A stretch of 64,000 nt of DNA from Propionivibrio dicarboxylicus. GTDB lineage: Bacteria; Pseudomonadota; Gammaproteobacteria; Burkholderiales; Rhodocyclaceae. Both the position numbers and the translations under genes were made by a program. Below, one piece after another: positions 26,102-34,931 of the stretch (positions within the stretch are counted from its first letter, which is position 1; each line of letters starts with the position of its first letter). Location of the stretch: the NCBI GenBank assembly GCA_945902805.1, contig CAMDMZ010000018.1:31309-95308 (forward strand), read 5' to 3'. The notes beneath the pieces were generated by a model that saw nothing but the letters and a program-made list of their open reading frames with translations, had not been told where the DNA came from and ran no database searches.

Positions 26102-26686
26102 ATGTTCCAGGTTCGAATACACGGCCGTGGAGGCCAGGGTGTTGTTACCGCAGCCGAGATGCTTTCGATTGCGGCGTTTGAAGAGGGTCGCCACGCACAG
26201 GCCTTTCCAAGTTTCGGCTCGGAGCGTACCGGGGCACCAGTGGTTGCTTTCTGCCGCATCGCCGACAAGGAAATTCGTCTGCGCGAGCCGATCATGGAGC
26301 CCGACGCATTGATCATTCAGGACCCGACCCTGCTGCATCAGGTCGATGTCTTTGCTGGCCTGAAGAAGGACGGCTACATCCTGATCAATACCAATAAGAC
26401 CTTCGAGCAACTGGGGCTGAGCGACTTTCTGCGCGACTGGCATCCGGAACGGCTGTGCACGGTATCGGCGACAGAACTCGGCATGAAGCATGTCGGGCGC
26501 CCGATGCCAAACGTGCCGCTGCTCGGTGGCTTCGCCGCCGTCTCCGGAATCATCAAGCTCGAATCCGTGAACAAAGCCATCCGCGACAAGTTCTCGGGCA
26601 AGATCGCCGAAGGCAATATTGCGGGTGCGGCCGAGGCATTCAAAATTGTCCGCGCCGAAATGAAGGAGGCCTTGAGTCATGCTTAA
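26102..26686 (+). CDS. porG: 2-oxoacid:ferredoxin oxidoreductase, gamma subunit
   Basis: 194 residues. IHGRGGQGVVTAAEMLSIAA (about 5-24) is the gamma-domain nucleotide/CoA-binding signature, followed by GSERTGAPVVAFCRIADKEI. It belongs to a TPP-dependent enzyme that decarboxylates a 2-oxoacid to acyl-CoA and reduces an Fe-S carrier. It is first in a four-gene operon (26102-30575) whose genes overlap or nearly touch. A strong AAAGGAGGAGG lies before the ATG. Substrate (pyruvate, 2-oxoglutarate or an aryl 2-oxoacid) is not certain; pyruvate is the default. Confidence 0.85.
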   Translation: MFQVRIHGRGGQGVVTAAEMLSIAAFEEGRHAQAFPSFGSERTGAPVVAFCRIADKEIRLREPIMEPDALIIQDPTLLHQVDVFAGLKKDGYILINTNKTFEQLGLSDFLRDWHPERLCTVSATELGMKHVGRPMPNVPLLGGFAAVSGIIKLESVNKAIRDKFSGKIAEGNIAGAAEAFKIVRAEMKEALSHA

Positions 26687-27932
26687 GCAATGTGAAGGTT
26701 CACATGCCGTCGCCGAAGCCGTGGCCATGTGCCGGCCTGAAGTGATTTGCGCCTACCCGATCTCGCCGCAAACCCATATCGTCGAGGGTATTGGCGAAAT
26801 GGTGAAGTCGGGCGAGTTGAAGAACTGCGAATTCATCAACGTTGAATCGGAATTTGCCGCCATGTCGGTAGCCATCGGTGCTTCGGCTGGTGGCGCCCGC
26901 TCCTACACCGCCACCGCTTCGCAGGGTTTGTTGTTTATGGTCGAGGCGGTCTATAACGCCTCCGGCCTTGGCCTCCCGATCGTGATGACGGTGGCCAACC
27001 GCGCCATCGGCGCGCCGATCAATATCTGGAACGACCACTCGGATTCGCTATCGCAGCGCGACTGCGGCTGGATTCAGCTCTTCGCCGAAACCAATCAGGA
27101 AGCACTCGACCTGCATATCCAGGCTTTTAAACTGGCCGAAGAACTCTCGCTGCCAGTGATGGTCTGTATGGACGGCTTTATTCTGACTCACGCCTACGAG
27201 CGAGTAGATATGCCGACGCAAGAACAGGTCGATGCCTATCTGCCCCCTTACGAGCCACGCCAAGTGCTCGACCCGGCCGAGCCGGTATCGATTGGCGCCA
27301 TGGTCGGGCCGGAGGCATTCATGGAGGTGCGCTATCTCGCCCACGCCAAACAGATGCAGGCATTGGAACGCATCCCGCAACTGGCGGAAGAATTCAAAGT
27401 CTGCTTCGGCCGCGATAGCGGTGGATTGACGCACACCTACATGACCGACGACGCCGAAACCATCATCATTGCCATGGGTTCGGTGCTCGGCACGATCAAA
27501 GATACGGTGGATGTTATGCGTGAGGCGGGGCACAAGATTGGTGTGCTCGGCATCACCAGTTACCGTCCCTTTCCGCTGGCGGCAGTACGCGAAGCATTGA
27601 AGAACTGCAAGCGCTTCGTCGTGCTTGAAAAAAGCCTCGCCGTCGGTATCGGTGGCATCGTGGCGACCGACGTGCGCATGGCCGTAACCGGCATGGGCCT
27701 CAAGGGCTACACCGTCGTTGCCGGCCTGGGTGGCCGCGCTATCACCATGAAATCACTGACCGCGATGCTGGAAAAAGCCGGCCGCGACGAACTGGACTTG
27801 GTAACCTTCCTCGATCTTGACTGGAAGGTGGTCAACAAGCAGCTCGCCCGCGAGAAAGAGGTTCGTCGTTCCGGCCCTGCAGCGGAAGCGATGCTGCGTG
27901 ATATTGGCGCGGTTGCCGCGCGCAACTACTAA
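26679..27932 (+). CDS. porA: 2-oxoacid:ferredoxin oxidoreductase, alpha subunit
   Basis: 417 residues. CAYPISPQTHIVEGIGEM (about 23-40) is the YPITPxT substrate-loop motif. VESEFAAMSVAIGASAGGAR and TATASQGLLFMVEAVYNASG follow, then the domain II/III region up to the C terminus. It forms the pyrimidine side of the TPP site with the beta subunit. It overlaps porG by 8 bp. The length and split alpha/beta/gamma layout are those of multi-subunit archaeal-type enzymes, not the single-chain PFOR (NifJ). Confidence 0.88.
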   Translation: MLKQCEGSHAVAEAVAMCRPEVICAYPISPQTHIVEGIGEMVKSGELKNCEFINVESEFAAMSVAIGASAGGARSYTATASQGLLFMVEAVYNASGLGLPIVMTVANRAIGAPINIWNDHSDSLSQRDCGWIQLFAETNQEALDLHIQAFKLAEELSLPVMVCMDGFILTHAYERVDMPTQEQVDAYLPPYEPRQVLDPAEPVSIGAMVGPEAFMEVRYLAHAKQMQALERIPQLAEEFKVCFGRDSGGLTHTYMTDDAETIIIAMGSVLGTIKDTVDVMREAGHKIGVLGITSYRPFPLAAVREALKNCKRFVVLEKSLAVGIGGIVATDVRMAVTGMGLKGYTVVAGLGGRAITMKSLTAMLEKAGRDELDLVTFLDLDWKVVNKQLAREKEVRRSGPAAEAMLRDIGAVAARNY

Positions 27933-27948
27933 CCCAAGGAACCTGACC

Positions 27949-28953
27949 ATGAGCGAACTACAAACCGTCAGCTTCTACCAGACCGGTACCTTCACCGTCG
28001 GCAATCGCTTGCTCAAGCAAGAAGAGCGAAGCGTGCAGGCCAATATGCAGCGCACCAACTCGCTGAATTCCGGCCATCGCGCCTGCCAGGGCTGTGGCGA
28101 AGCGCTCGGGGCCCGCTACGCCATCGACGCGGCGATGAACGCATCCAACCGCCAATTGATTGCGGCCAACGCCACCGGCTGTCTCGAAGTCTTTTCGACA
28201 CCCTACCCCGAAACATCGTGGCAAATTCCGTGGATTCACTCGCTGTTTGGCAACGCTGCGGCGGTCGCCACCGGCCTCGCTGCGGCAATGAAGGTCAAGG
28301 GCAAGAGCGATGTCCGCGTCGTTGCCCAGGGCGGTGATGGCGGCACCACCGATATTGGCTTTGGTTGCCTCTCGGGTATGTTCGAGCGCAACGATGACGT
28401 GCTCTACATCTGCTACGACAACGAGGCCTACATGAATACCGGCGTGCAGCGCAGTTCGGCGACGCCGGGCGCCGCGCGCACAGCGACCACCATGCCGGTC
28501 GGCGAACGTCCGGGTAACTCTTTCGGCCAAGGCAAATTTCTGCCCGCCATCGCCATGGCCCATGAGATTCCTTACGTTGCCACCGCGACCGTGGCGGATT
28601 TGCGCGACCTCGAAGCCAAGGTGGTTAGGGCCATGAGCTTTCGCGGCGCGCGCTACATTCACATCCTGGTGCCCTGCCCGCTTGGCTGGGGTTCCGCGTC
28701 CAATGACACGATTCGCCTGGCCCGTCTAGCCAAGGAAACCGGCTTGTTCCCGGTCTTCGAGGCCGAGTACGGCGAAATTAAGTCGGCGCTGGCGATACGG
28801 CGACCCTTGCCCGTTGAAGACTACCTGCGGCCTCAGAAACGCTTTGCCCACCTGTTTGGCAAGAACCTGGCGGTGGACACCATCGCCCGCATCCAGGCCA
28901 AGGCCGACAAGAACATTCGCAAATATGGATTGCTGGCGAAGGAGGCCGTGTGA
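27949..28953 (+). CDS. porB: 2-oxoacid:ferredoxin oxidoreductase, beta subunit
   Basis: 334 residues from ATG 27949 with AAGGA upstream. GHRACQGCGEALGARYAIDA (about 43-62) holds the cluster/TPP cysteines. GGDGGTTDIGFGCLSGMFER with NDDVLYICYDNEAYMNTG binds Mg-TPP. The C terminus ends without a ferredoxin domain; that function sits in the next gene. The stop overlaps the next start by one base. A degenerate copy of the 24-bp repeat (frame KSALAIRR) lies near residue 280. Confidence 0.9.
   Translation: MSELQTVSFYQTGTFTVGNRLLKQEERSVQANMQRTNSLNSGHRACQGCGEALGARYAIDAAMNASNRQLIAANATGCLEVFSTPYPETSWQIPWIHSLFGNAAAVATGLAAAMKVKGKSDVRVVAQGGDGGTTDIGFGCLSGMFERNDDVLYICYDNEAYMNTGVQRSSATPGAARTATTMPVGERPGNSFGQGKFLPAIAMAHEIPYVATATVADLRDLEAKVVRAMSFRGARYIHILVPCPLGWGSASNDTIRLARLAKETGLFPVFEAEYGEIKSALAIRRPLPVEDYLRPQKRFAHLFGKNLAVDTIARIQAKADKNIRKYGLLAKEAV
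28779..28802 (+). repeat. 24-bp dispersed repeat, copy 6 (inside porB)
   Basis: Three mismatches to consensus. Translated K-S-A-L-A-I-R-R, the same frame as the rnr copy. Confidence 0.5.
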
Positions 28954-30575
28954 TGGACAAACCTTTTGCAATTACCCTCAACCCCGGTTCGTCGCTGGCC
29001 AATCACACCGGTTCGTGGCGCACCATGCGCCCGATCTATCTGGATCGTCTGCCACCGTGCAACAACCAGTGTCCGGCCGGTGAAGACATCCAGGGCTGGC
29101 TGTTCCACGCCGAATCGGGCAATTATGAAAAAGCCTGGCGTCACCTGACGCGCGAAAACCCCTTCCCCGCCATCATGGGCCGCGTCTGTTATCACACCTG
29201 TGAATCGGCCTGCAACCGTGGCAAACTCGATGAAGCCGTCGGCATCAACTCGGTCGAACGTTTCCTTGGTGACGAGGCCATCAAGCGTGGCTGGAAATTT
29301 GCGCCGCAAGAAACCGAGAGCGGCAAGAAGGTGCTGATCGTCGGCGCGGGTCCCTCGGGGATGTCGGCCGCCTACCACCTGCGCCGGATGGGCCATGCCG
29401 TAACCGTCATGGACGCCGGACCGTATCTCGGCGGCATGATGCGCTTCGGCATTCCCAAGTACCGCTTGCCGCGTGAAGTGCTGGATGCCGAAATGCAGCG
29501 CATCATCGATATTGGCGTCACCGTCCAGCTCAACAGCAAGGTCGACAGCGTTCTCGACAGCATGCAAGCGGGTGGCTTCGATGCGGCTTTCCTGGCCGTC
29601 GGTGCCCACATCGGCAAACGCGCCGCGATTCCTTCCGGTGATGCCGCCAAGATTGTCGATGCCATTTCCGTGCTGCGGTCGATGGAAGGTGAAGACAAGC
29701 CAATGCTGGGTCGCCGCGTCGTCGTGTATGGCGGTGGCAATACCGCTATTGACGTCGCTCGCACCGCCAAGCGCATGGGCGCCGAGCCGATCATCGTTTA
29801 TCGCCGTACCCGCGACAAAGCGCCGGCCCACGATTTCGAGATCGAAGAAGCCCTGCAGGAAGGCGTGATGGTCAAGTGGCTCTCGACAATCAAACAGGCA
29901 GGCGATAGTTCCATCACCATCGAAAAGATGGCGCTGGACGATGATGGCTTCCCGCAACCGACCGGCGAATTCGAAACCCTGGAAGCCGACTCCGTAGTGC
30001 TCGCACTGGGTCAGGATGTCGACCTCGGCTTGTTGAACGATGTGCCCGGGCTTGGAGTCAAGGATGGCGTGGTCGAGGTTGGCCTCAACATGATGACCGG
30101 TCACCCCGGTATTTTCGCCGGTGGCGACATGGTGCCTGATCGACGCAATGTCACGGTGGCGATTGGTCACGGCAAGAAGGCGGCCAAGAACATCGACGTC
30201 TGGCTTCGCGGCGAAAGTGTCCACCCGGAACCCAAGCACGATCTGGCCTTGTTCGAGCGCCTCAACACGTGGTATTACTCGGACGCCCCGAAAACCGTGC
30301 GGCCGACGCTGGACATCATTCGTCGCCAATCGACCTTTGAAGAAGTCCAGGGCGGCTTGAATGAAACCAACGCCTTGTTCGAGGCCCGTCGCTGCCTCTC
30401 CTGCGGCAATTGTTTCGAATGCGATAACTGTTACGGGGTCTGCCCCGATAACGCGGTGATCAAGCTCGGGCCGGGCAAACGGTTCAAGTTCAATTACGAT
30501 TACTGCAAGGGTTGTGGCATGTGCGTCTCGGAATGTCCGTGCGGCGCCATCAAGATGGTTCCCGAGGAAAACTAA
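28953..30575 (+). CDS. GltD-like NAD(P) oxidoreductase fused to 2[4Fe-4S] ferredoxin
   Basis: 540 residues. The N-terminal Cys-rich domain (CNNQCPAGEDIQ, then YHTCESACNRG) is the GltD/DPYD-type 4Fe-4S adaptor. FAD-binding GAGPSGMSAAYHLRRMGHAV (about 131-150) and the NAD(P) fold GGGNTAIDVARTAKRMGAEP (about 261-280) follow. At the C terminus are CLSCGNCFECDNCYGVCP and CKGCGMCVSECPCGAIK, a dicluster ferredoxin. It probably links electrons of the 2-oxoacid oxidoreductase to NAD(P). Related subunits are known in Thauera KorC and phenylglyoxylate oxidoreductase PadH; here the ferredoxin is fused. It is the last gene of the operon; a 24-bp repeat starts 2 bp after its stop. Confidence 0.88.
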   Translation: MDKPFAITLNPGSSLANHTGSWRTMRPIYLDRLPPCNNQCPAGEDIQGWLFHAESGNYEKAWRHLTRENPFPAIMGRVCYHTCESACNRGKLDEAVGINSVERFLGDEAIKRGWKFAPQETESGKKVLIVGAGPSGMSAAYHLRRMGHAVTVMDAGPYLGGMMRFGIPKYRLPREVLDAEMQRIIDIGVTVQLNSKVDSVLDSMQAGGFDAAFLAVGAHIGKRAAIPSGDAAKIVDAISVLRSMEGEDKPMLGRRVVVYGGGNTAIDVARTAKRMGAEPIIVYRRTRDKAPAHDFEIEEALQEGVMVKWLSTIKQAGDSSITIEKMALDDDGFPQPTGEFETLEADSVVLALGQDVDLGLLNDVPGLGVKDGVVEVGLNMMTGHPGIFAGGDMVPDRRNVTVAIGHGKKAAKNIDVWLRGESVHPEPKHDLALFERLNTWYYSDAPKTVRPTLDIIRRQSTFEEVQGGLNETNALFEARRCLSCGNCFECDNCYGVCPDNAVIKLGPGKRFKFNYDYCKGCGMCVSECPCGAIKMVPEEN

Positions 30576-30576
30576 G

Positions 30577-30600
30577 AAAGTCGGTGCTGGTGGGACGGCG
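30577..30600 (+). repeat. 24-bp dispersed repeat, copy 7 (after the oxidoreductase operon)
   Basis: Exact consensus match beginning 2 bp after the stop codon. Confidence 0.85.
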
Positions 30601-30840
30601 TACCCGTTCCTTCAGCACCCCCTGCTTTTGCCTGCGTGTTTGCAGGTTCCCTCCATGCAAAATTCGTGCGCCGAGCGTTAGCCATGGCGCGCGTTTCGTC
30701 CAAGAATTCAAAACCACAAAATTCTTGTGGGCTTTATTGACCCGCATCATATTTCTTAGTGTAAATTTACCTCTAACATGAACTATTGACCCCGGAACGA
30801 ATATTAGAAAGGGGTGATGGACGACTAAGGGGGCACCACG

Positions 30841-32793
30841 ATGGTGAAGAACACCAAGGGATTGTTAGCTGGGTTACTGTTCGTCGGTTGGCTGTTTTCA
30901 GGAGTGGCATCGGCCAACCTGACCGAAGCCAGCAGTGCGGCAATATCGACGGAATCATCCGCCATCGACAACAGCCGATGTTTGCGTTGCCACGCGGACC
31001 AGGAAGAAAAGCACACGCTCCGGCCCGACGGCAGCAAGAACAACATCTTCATCGACAAGGACAAGCTGGAAAAGAGCGTCCACGGCAAGGTGGATTGCGT
31101 CGGTTGCCATCGCGATGTCACCAAACTGCCCCACGCCAAGCCTCTGGCTGTCGCCATTGGTTGTATCGAGTGTCACCAGAAAGAACGGGATAAGCTCAAA
31201 ACCGATCCCGACCCGAAAAAGCGCGAACGACTGGACATCGTTCTCCAGCAAACCGACAGCTACCTGCATTCGGCTCACGCCCGGCCGAATGTAAAAAATC
31301 AGGCGCACGTGAATGCCGCCTGCCACGACTGCCACGATGCGCACGATATCGGCAAGCCGGGCACCCTGGCGCGCAAGGAACACCGCTTGAAGAATCCGGA
31401 AGTCTGCGGACGCTGCCACGAAAAGCAGAAGAAGGATTATCTCGGCTCGATTCATGGGACCCTGATCACCGAGAAGCATGACGAAAAGTCGGCGGTGTGC
31501 GCTGACTGCCACACGACCCACGCCATTACCTCGCCCAAGGATGACACGGCCAAACTGGCGATCACCAAGAATTGCGGCACCTGCCACGAAAAGGCCCAGA
31601 AGAGTTACCTGGCGTCTTATCACGGCCAGGTGAATCGCCTCGGCTACACCAATACCGCCAAGTGCTTTGACTGCCATGGCGGACACGACGTGAAGAAGGA
31701 CGACGACCCCACCTCGTCTGTTCACGTCAATAACCGCCTCAAAAACTGCAAAAACTGCCACAAGGATGCCACCGACAGCTTCCTCGCTTTCCAGCCACAT
31801 GGTGACCCTGATAACAAGGAGAAATACGCCTGGCTCTATTATGCCAAGCGCTTCATGCAGGCCCTGATTCTCGGCGTCATGGTGTTTTTCTGGGTTCATG
31901 TCCTGTTGTGGCTGTACCGTGAAGTGGTTGATCGCATCCAGGGCAAAGGTTTTATCGAGAATCTGGATCAACCCGACATTGTCTATTTCCGCCGCTTCAC
32001 GCCTGTCTGGCGCTGGATCCACGGTTTGTTTGCGATCTCCACGATGACCCTGATCCTGACCGGCACCACCTTGCTCTTCTCGCATACCAGCTGGGCCAAG
32101 GCGGTAGTCGTTTTCCTCGGCGGCACCCAGGCCGAGGGCATCATTCACCGTACGGCGGCGGTCTTCTGGCTGTCGATCTTCCTCGCTCACCTCGGCTTCG
32201 CCCTTGCCAATATCTATCGCCAAGGCAAGAAGTTCGAGTGGTTCGGCGGCACTTCCCTGCTGCCTAGCTGGAAGGATGCACAAGATCTGCGCGACATGTT
32301 CAAGTGGTTCTTTGGCATGGCGCCACGGCCGCAGTTCTGTCACTGGACGTATTGGCAGAAGTTCGACTACTGGGCACCGTTCTGGGGTGCTGCCGTTATC
32401 GGTAGTTCTGGTCTGATTCTGTTCATGCCCGAGAAAACGGCCCTGTTCCTACCTGGCTGGGTGTTCAACATCGCCACTCTCATCCATGCCGAAGAGGCTC
32501 TGTTGGCGGCGATCTTCCTGAATTCGGTGCACTTCTTCAATGTGCACTTCCGGCCGGAACGTTTCCCGATGAGTACCACGATCTTCACCGGCGCGATTCC
32601 GCTCGAAGAGTTCAAGCACGATCACCGACTGGAATATGAACGGCTCATCGCCGCTGGCGAGCTCGAAAAGCATCTGCTCCGCCGTCCTTCGCGGCGCGTC
32701 GATCTGGCGGCATCGTTCATCACCAGTATTCTCATCATTGCCGGTCTCACCTTGCTCAGTCTGGTGTTGATCGGTCTGGGCACCGCAGGCTAA
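30841..32793 (+). CDS. Nine-haem cytochrome c fused to a cytochrome b-type membrane domain
   Basis: 650 residues. A signal peptide (GLLAGLLFVGWLFSGVASA) leads into about 320 periplasmic residues with nine CxxCH haem sites: CLRCH, CVGCH, CIECH, CHDCH, CGRCH, CADCH, CGTCH, CFDCH, CKNCH. The C-terminal half has about five membrane helices with histidines (FFWVHVLLWLYREV, RWIHGLFAISTMTLILTGTT, IIHRTAAVFWLSIFLAHLGF) of the cytochrome b561/formate dehydrogenase gamma type. It probably moves electrons between the quinone pool and periplasmic carriers. The start has GGGGGCACC upstream. It is followed 15 bp later by the dihaem cytochrome gene. Confidence 0.85.
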   Translation: MVKNTKGLLAGLLFVGWLFSGVASANLTEASSAAISTESSAIDNSRCLRCHADQEEKHTLRPDGSKNNIFIDKDKLEKSVHGKVDCVGCHRDVTKLPHAKPLAVAIGCIECHQKERDKLKTDPDPKKRERLDIVLQQTDSYLHSAHARPNVKNQAHVNAACHDCHDAHDIGKPGTLARKEHRLKNPEVCGRCHEKQKKDYLGSIHGTLITEKHDEKSAVCADCHTTHAITSPKDDTAKLAITKNCGTCHEKAQKSYLASYHGQVNRLGYTNTAKCFDCHGGHDVKKDDDPTSSVHVNNRLKNCKNCHKDATDSFLAFQPHGDPDNKEKYAWLYYAKRFMQALILGVMVFFWVHVLLWLYREVVDRIQGKGFIENLDQPDIVYFRRFTPVWRWIHGLFAISTMTLILTGTTLLFSHTSWAKAVVVFLGGTQAEGIIHRTAAVFWLSIFLAHLGFALANIYRQGKKFEWFGGTSLLPSWKDAQDLRDMFKWFFGMAPRPQFCHWTYWQKFDYWAPFWGAAVIGSSGLILFMPEKTALFLPGWVFNIATLIHAEEALLAAIFLNSVHFFNVHFRPERFPMSTTIFTGAIPLEEFKHDHRLEYERLIAAGELEKHLLRRPSRRVDLAASFITSILIIAGLTLLSLVLIGLGTAG

Positions 32794-32808
32794 GGGAGGA
32801 GAAGAGTC

Positions 32809-33378
32809 ATGTACAAAACAATTCTGTCCCTGCTGTTGATCGGTCTGACGGGAGCGGCTCAGGCGCGCGGCGACATCGAACCTCTTGCCCGCACCTGCAA
32901 TGGTTGCCACGGTGTCGGCGGCGTCAGCGCCAGTGGCCCGATGCCATCGATCGGCGGACTGCCCAAGGATTACCTGCGGCAGATCATGAAGCAATGGAAG
33001 TACGGGGAGCGCAGCGCGATCACCATGGATCGCATTCTCAAGGGATTTAGCGACGATCAGATCGACGATCTCGCTGAGTACTTTTCGAAGCAGCGCTGGG
33101 TCCCGTCACCACAAGCAGCGCCCGATGCCGTGCTGGCCAAGGGCAAAACCGCCGCATCCGCCAATTGCCGCGATTGCCACGGCCTCACTGGAAACGATCC
33201 GGATGTCGGCGTGCCGCGCATCAATGGCCAATGGGCGAGATATATGGAACTCGAGCTAATGAAATACCGTAGCGGCGAATTCAAGATGACGCACCGCAAG
33301 ATGAAACAGGCGGCGCGCGATATGAAACCCGAAGATGTATCGGCCACTGCCCGTTATTACGGCGCTCAGAGTAAATGA
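32809..33378 (+). CDS. Dihaem cytochrome c (c4/FccA-like)
   Basis: 189 residues with a Sec signal (KTILSLLLIGLTGAAQARG) and two haem motifs, CNGCHG (about 30) and CRDCHG (about 118), in two similar half domains, each with a Met ligand candidate downstream. It resembles cytochrome c4 and the dihaem subunit of flavocytochrome c sulfide dehydrogenase. Since the next gene encodes the flavoprotein subunit of that enzyme, it is the likely haem subunit. AGGAGAAG lies before the ATG. Confidence 0.85.
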   Translation: MYKTILSLLLIGLTGAAQARGDIEPLARTCNGCHGVGGVSASGPMPSIGGLPKDYLRQIMKQWKYGERSAITMDRILKGFSDDQIDDLAEYFSKQRWVPSPQAAPDAVLAKGKTAASANCRDCHGLTGNDPDVGVPRINGQWARYMELELMKYRSGEFKMTHRKMKQAARDMKPEDVSATARYYGAQSK

Positions 33379-33381
33379 GGA

Positions 33382-34728
33382 ATGACCATGAACTCCATTG
33401 ATCGCCGCAGTTTTCTCAAGAGCCTTACCGCTGCATCCGGCGCCGCTGTTCTCTCCATCCCGTCGGCACTTGCTTCCAATCCGAAAGCACGCGTTGTCGT
33501 TGTTGGTGGTGGCTTTGGTGGCGCCACGGTGGCCAAATACCTGCGCCAGCTTGATCCCGGTATCGACGTAACGCTTATCGAACGCGAAACACGCTATACC
33601 TCGTGTCCGCTGTCCAACGAAGTCCTGTCGGATTCACGCGACATCAAAACCCTGCAAACCGGCTACGAGCGGCTGGCCCGACGGGGCGTCAAGATGGTCC
33701 ATGCCGAAGTAACCGGCATCGATCCGGTCGGCAAAAAGGTCACCGTCACGGATGGCACGACGTTCGGTTACGACGCCTTGGTGGTGTCTCCCGGCGTCGA
33801 TTTCAACTATGCAGCAATCAAGGGACTCACACAGGAGATCTCCGACACGCAGCTTCCTCACGCCTGGAAGGCCGGCGCGCAAACCTTGCTGCTGAAGAAG
33901 CAACTGGCCGCCATGCCCGACGGTGGGCGCTTCATCATCGCCGTACCCAAAGGTCCGCTGCGCTGCCCGCCTGGCCCCTATGAGCGAGCGGCGCAGGTTG
34001 CCATGTATTGCAAACATCATGGCAAGAAAAAGGCCAAGATCCTGATTCTTGATAGCAATGATTCGTTTTCCAAGCGCCCCTTGTTTGAAGAGGCGTGGAA
34101 AGCTCTGTACGGCTACGGCCCGACTGGCATGATCGAATGGGTTTCCGGATCGAGTGGCGGCATCGTCGAAGAAGTCGATCCGACAGGCATGACCTGCCGC
34201 ACCACATTTGACGAGCACAAGGCCGATGTACTCAACGTGATCCCGCCGCATCATGCCGGCAAGATCGCCCGCACGGCCGGGCTGACCAATAGTGGCGCCT
34301 GGTGTGCGGTCAAGCCGATGGACCTCGAATCGACTGCCCACAAGGATGTCTACGTGATTGGCGACTCCTGTGTTGGCGGCGAGGTTTCCACCGGCAACGG
34401 ATTCCCGAAGTCCGCTCACATGGCGAACTCGCAAGCCAAGGTGGTTGCCGCCAGTCTGGTGGCCAAGTTCAATGCGCTGCCAGCGCCGGTACCGGTCTAC
34501 ACCAACACCTGCTACAGCGTCGTGGATCACGACTGGGGATTCTCCGTTGTGCATCTCTTCCGGGTCGAAAACAACCAGTGGGTGTACATCAAGGAAGGTA
34601 GCGGCATCTCGCCAGTGACCATCGGCACTGGCAAAGCCGCCAAGCCGGTGCCGCGCATCCACCGCAAGATCGAGGCCCAGTACGCGGCCGGTTGGCTCAA
34701 TAACCTGATGGCTGATTCATTCGGCTGA
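33382..34728 (+). CDS. fccB: Flavocytochrome c sulfide dehydrogenase, flavoprotein subunit
   Basis: 448 residues. It starts with a Tat signal (DRRSFLKSLTAASGAAVLSI). Next come the FAD motif VVVVGGGFGGATVAKYLRQL, then TSCPLSNEVL. RCPPGPYERA (about 194) and GDSCVGGEVSTGNGFPKSAH (about 330) contain the pair of redox cysteines of FccB. The C-terminal dimerisation domain ends YAAGWLNNLMADSFG. It oxidises sulfide to sulfur in the periplasm and passes electrons to haem c. It starts 3 bp after the cytochrome gene. FccB and SoxF are homologues, so SoxF is the alternative name. Confidence 0.9.
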   Translation: MTMNSIDRRSFLKSLTAASGAAVLSIPSALASNPKARVVVVGGGFGGATVAKYLRQLDPGIDVTLIERETRYTSCPLSNEVLSDSRDIKTLQTGYERLARRGVKMVHAEVTGIDPVGKKVTVTDGTTFGYDALVVSPGVDFNYAAIKGLTQEISDTQLPHAWKAGAQTLLLKKQLAAMPDGGRFIIAVPKGPLRCPPGPYERAAQVAMYCKHHGKKKAKILILDSNDSFSKRPLFEEAWKALYGYGPTGMIEWVSGSSGGIVEEVDPTGMTCRTTFDEHKADVLNVIPPHHAGKIARTAGLTNSGAWCAVKPMDLESTAHKDVYVIGDSCVGGEVSTGNGFPKSAHMANSQAKVVAASLVAKFNALPAPVPVYTNTCYSVVDHDWGFSVVHLFRVENNQWVYIKEGSGISPVTIGTGKAAKPVPRIHRKIEAQYAAGWLNNLMADSFG

Positions 34729-34772
34729 ACGGGCCCCCGGTGTAGCGGACGCGGTTCCGCTACACCTCCAAA

Positions 34773-34796
34773 TAAGTCGGTGCTGGCGAGACGGCG
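34773..34796 (+). repeat. 24-bp dispersed repeat, copy 8 (fccB-phasin gap)
   Basis: Two mismatches to consensus; intergenic, 44 bp after the fccB stop. Confidence 0.75.
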
Positions 34797-34823
34797 GTCA
34801 AGCCGATAGCGTCAGAAAATTAT

Positions 34824-34895
34824 TTGTTGCAGCGCAACAAAAACTCCTTGACATGGTGAAAAAGGGCTCTATACTTCAATCCATGTTGCAGCGCA
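34824..34895. promoter_or_regulatory. Palindromic operator pair at the phasin promoter (PhaR-like)
   Basis: TTGTTGC AGC GCAACAA (34824-34840) is a perfect 7-bp palindrome just upstream of the -35 box. Its core GTTGCAGCGCA is repeated at 34885-34895, about the transcription start. Two sites bracketing the promoter fit a repressor. PhaR regulators of phasin genes bind TGC/GCA palindromes, so PhaR is the inferred protein. Confidence 0.55.
34848..34875 (+). promoter_or_regulatory. sigma70 promoter of the phasin gene
   Basis: Consensus TTGACA at 34848-34853 and TATACT at 34870-34875 with a 16-bp spacer, the strongest promoter match seen in the window. Confidence 0.75.
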
Positions 34896-34931
34896 CCATT
34901 TTCGGTGTCTAACCAAATCAAGGAGCTTTCC

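Noticed and set aside
28833..30329. 498-residue reverse-strand frame
   Set aside because: Antisense to the well supported GltD-like gene; long stop-free antisense frames are expected in this GC-rich DNA.
31485..31510. AAAAGTCGGCGGTGTGCG in the cytochrome gene as another repeat copy
   Set aside because: Only the first 11 bases match; the second half of the unit is absent and the bases encode a conserved haem-site region.
30955..32343. 462-residue reverse-strand frame
   Set aside because: Antisense to the multihaem cytochrome gene; no ribosome binding site or recognisable domain.
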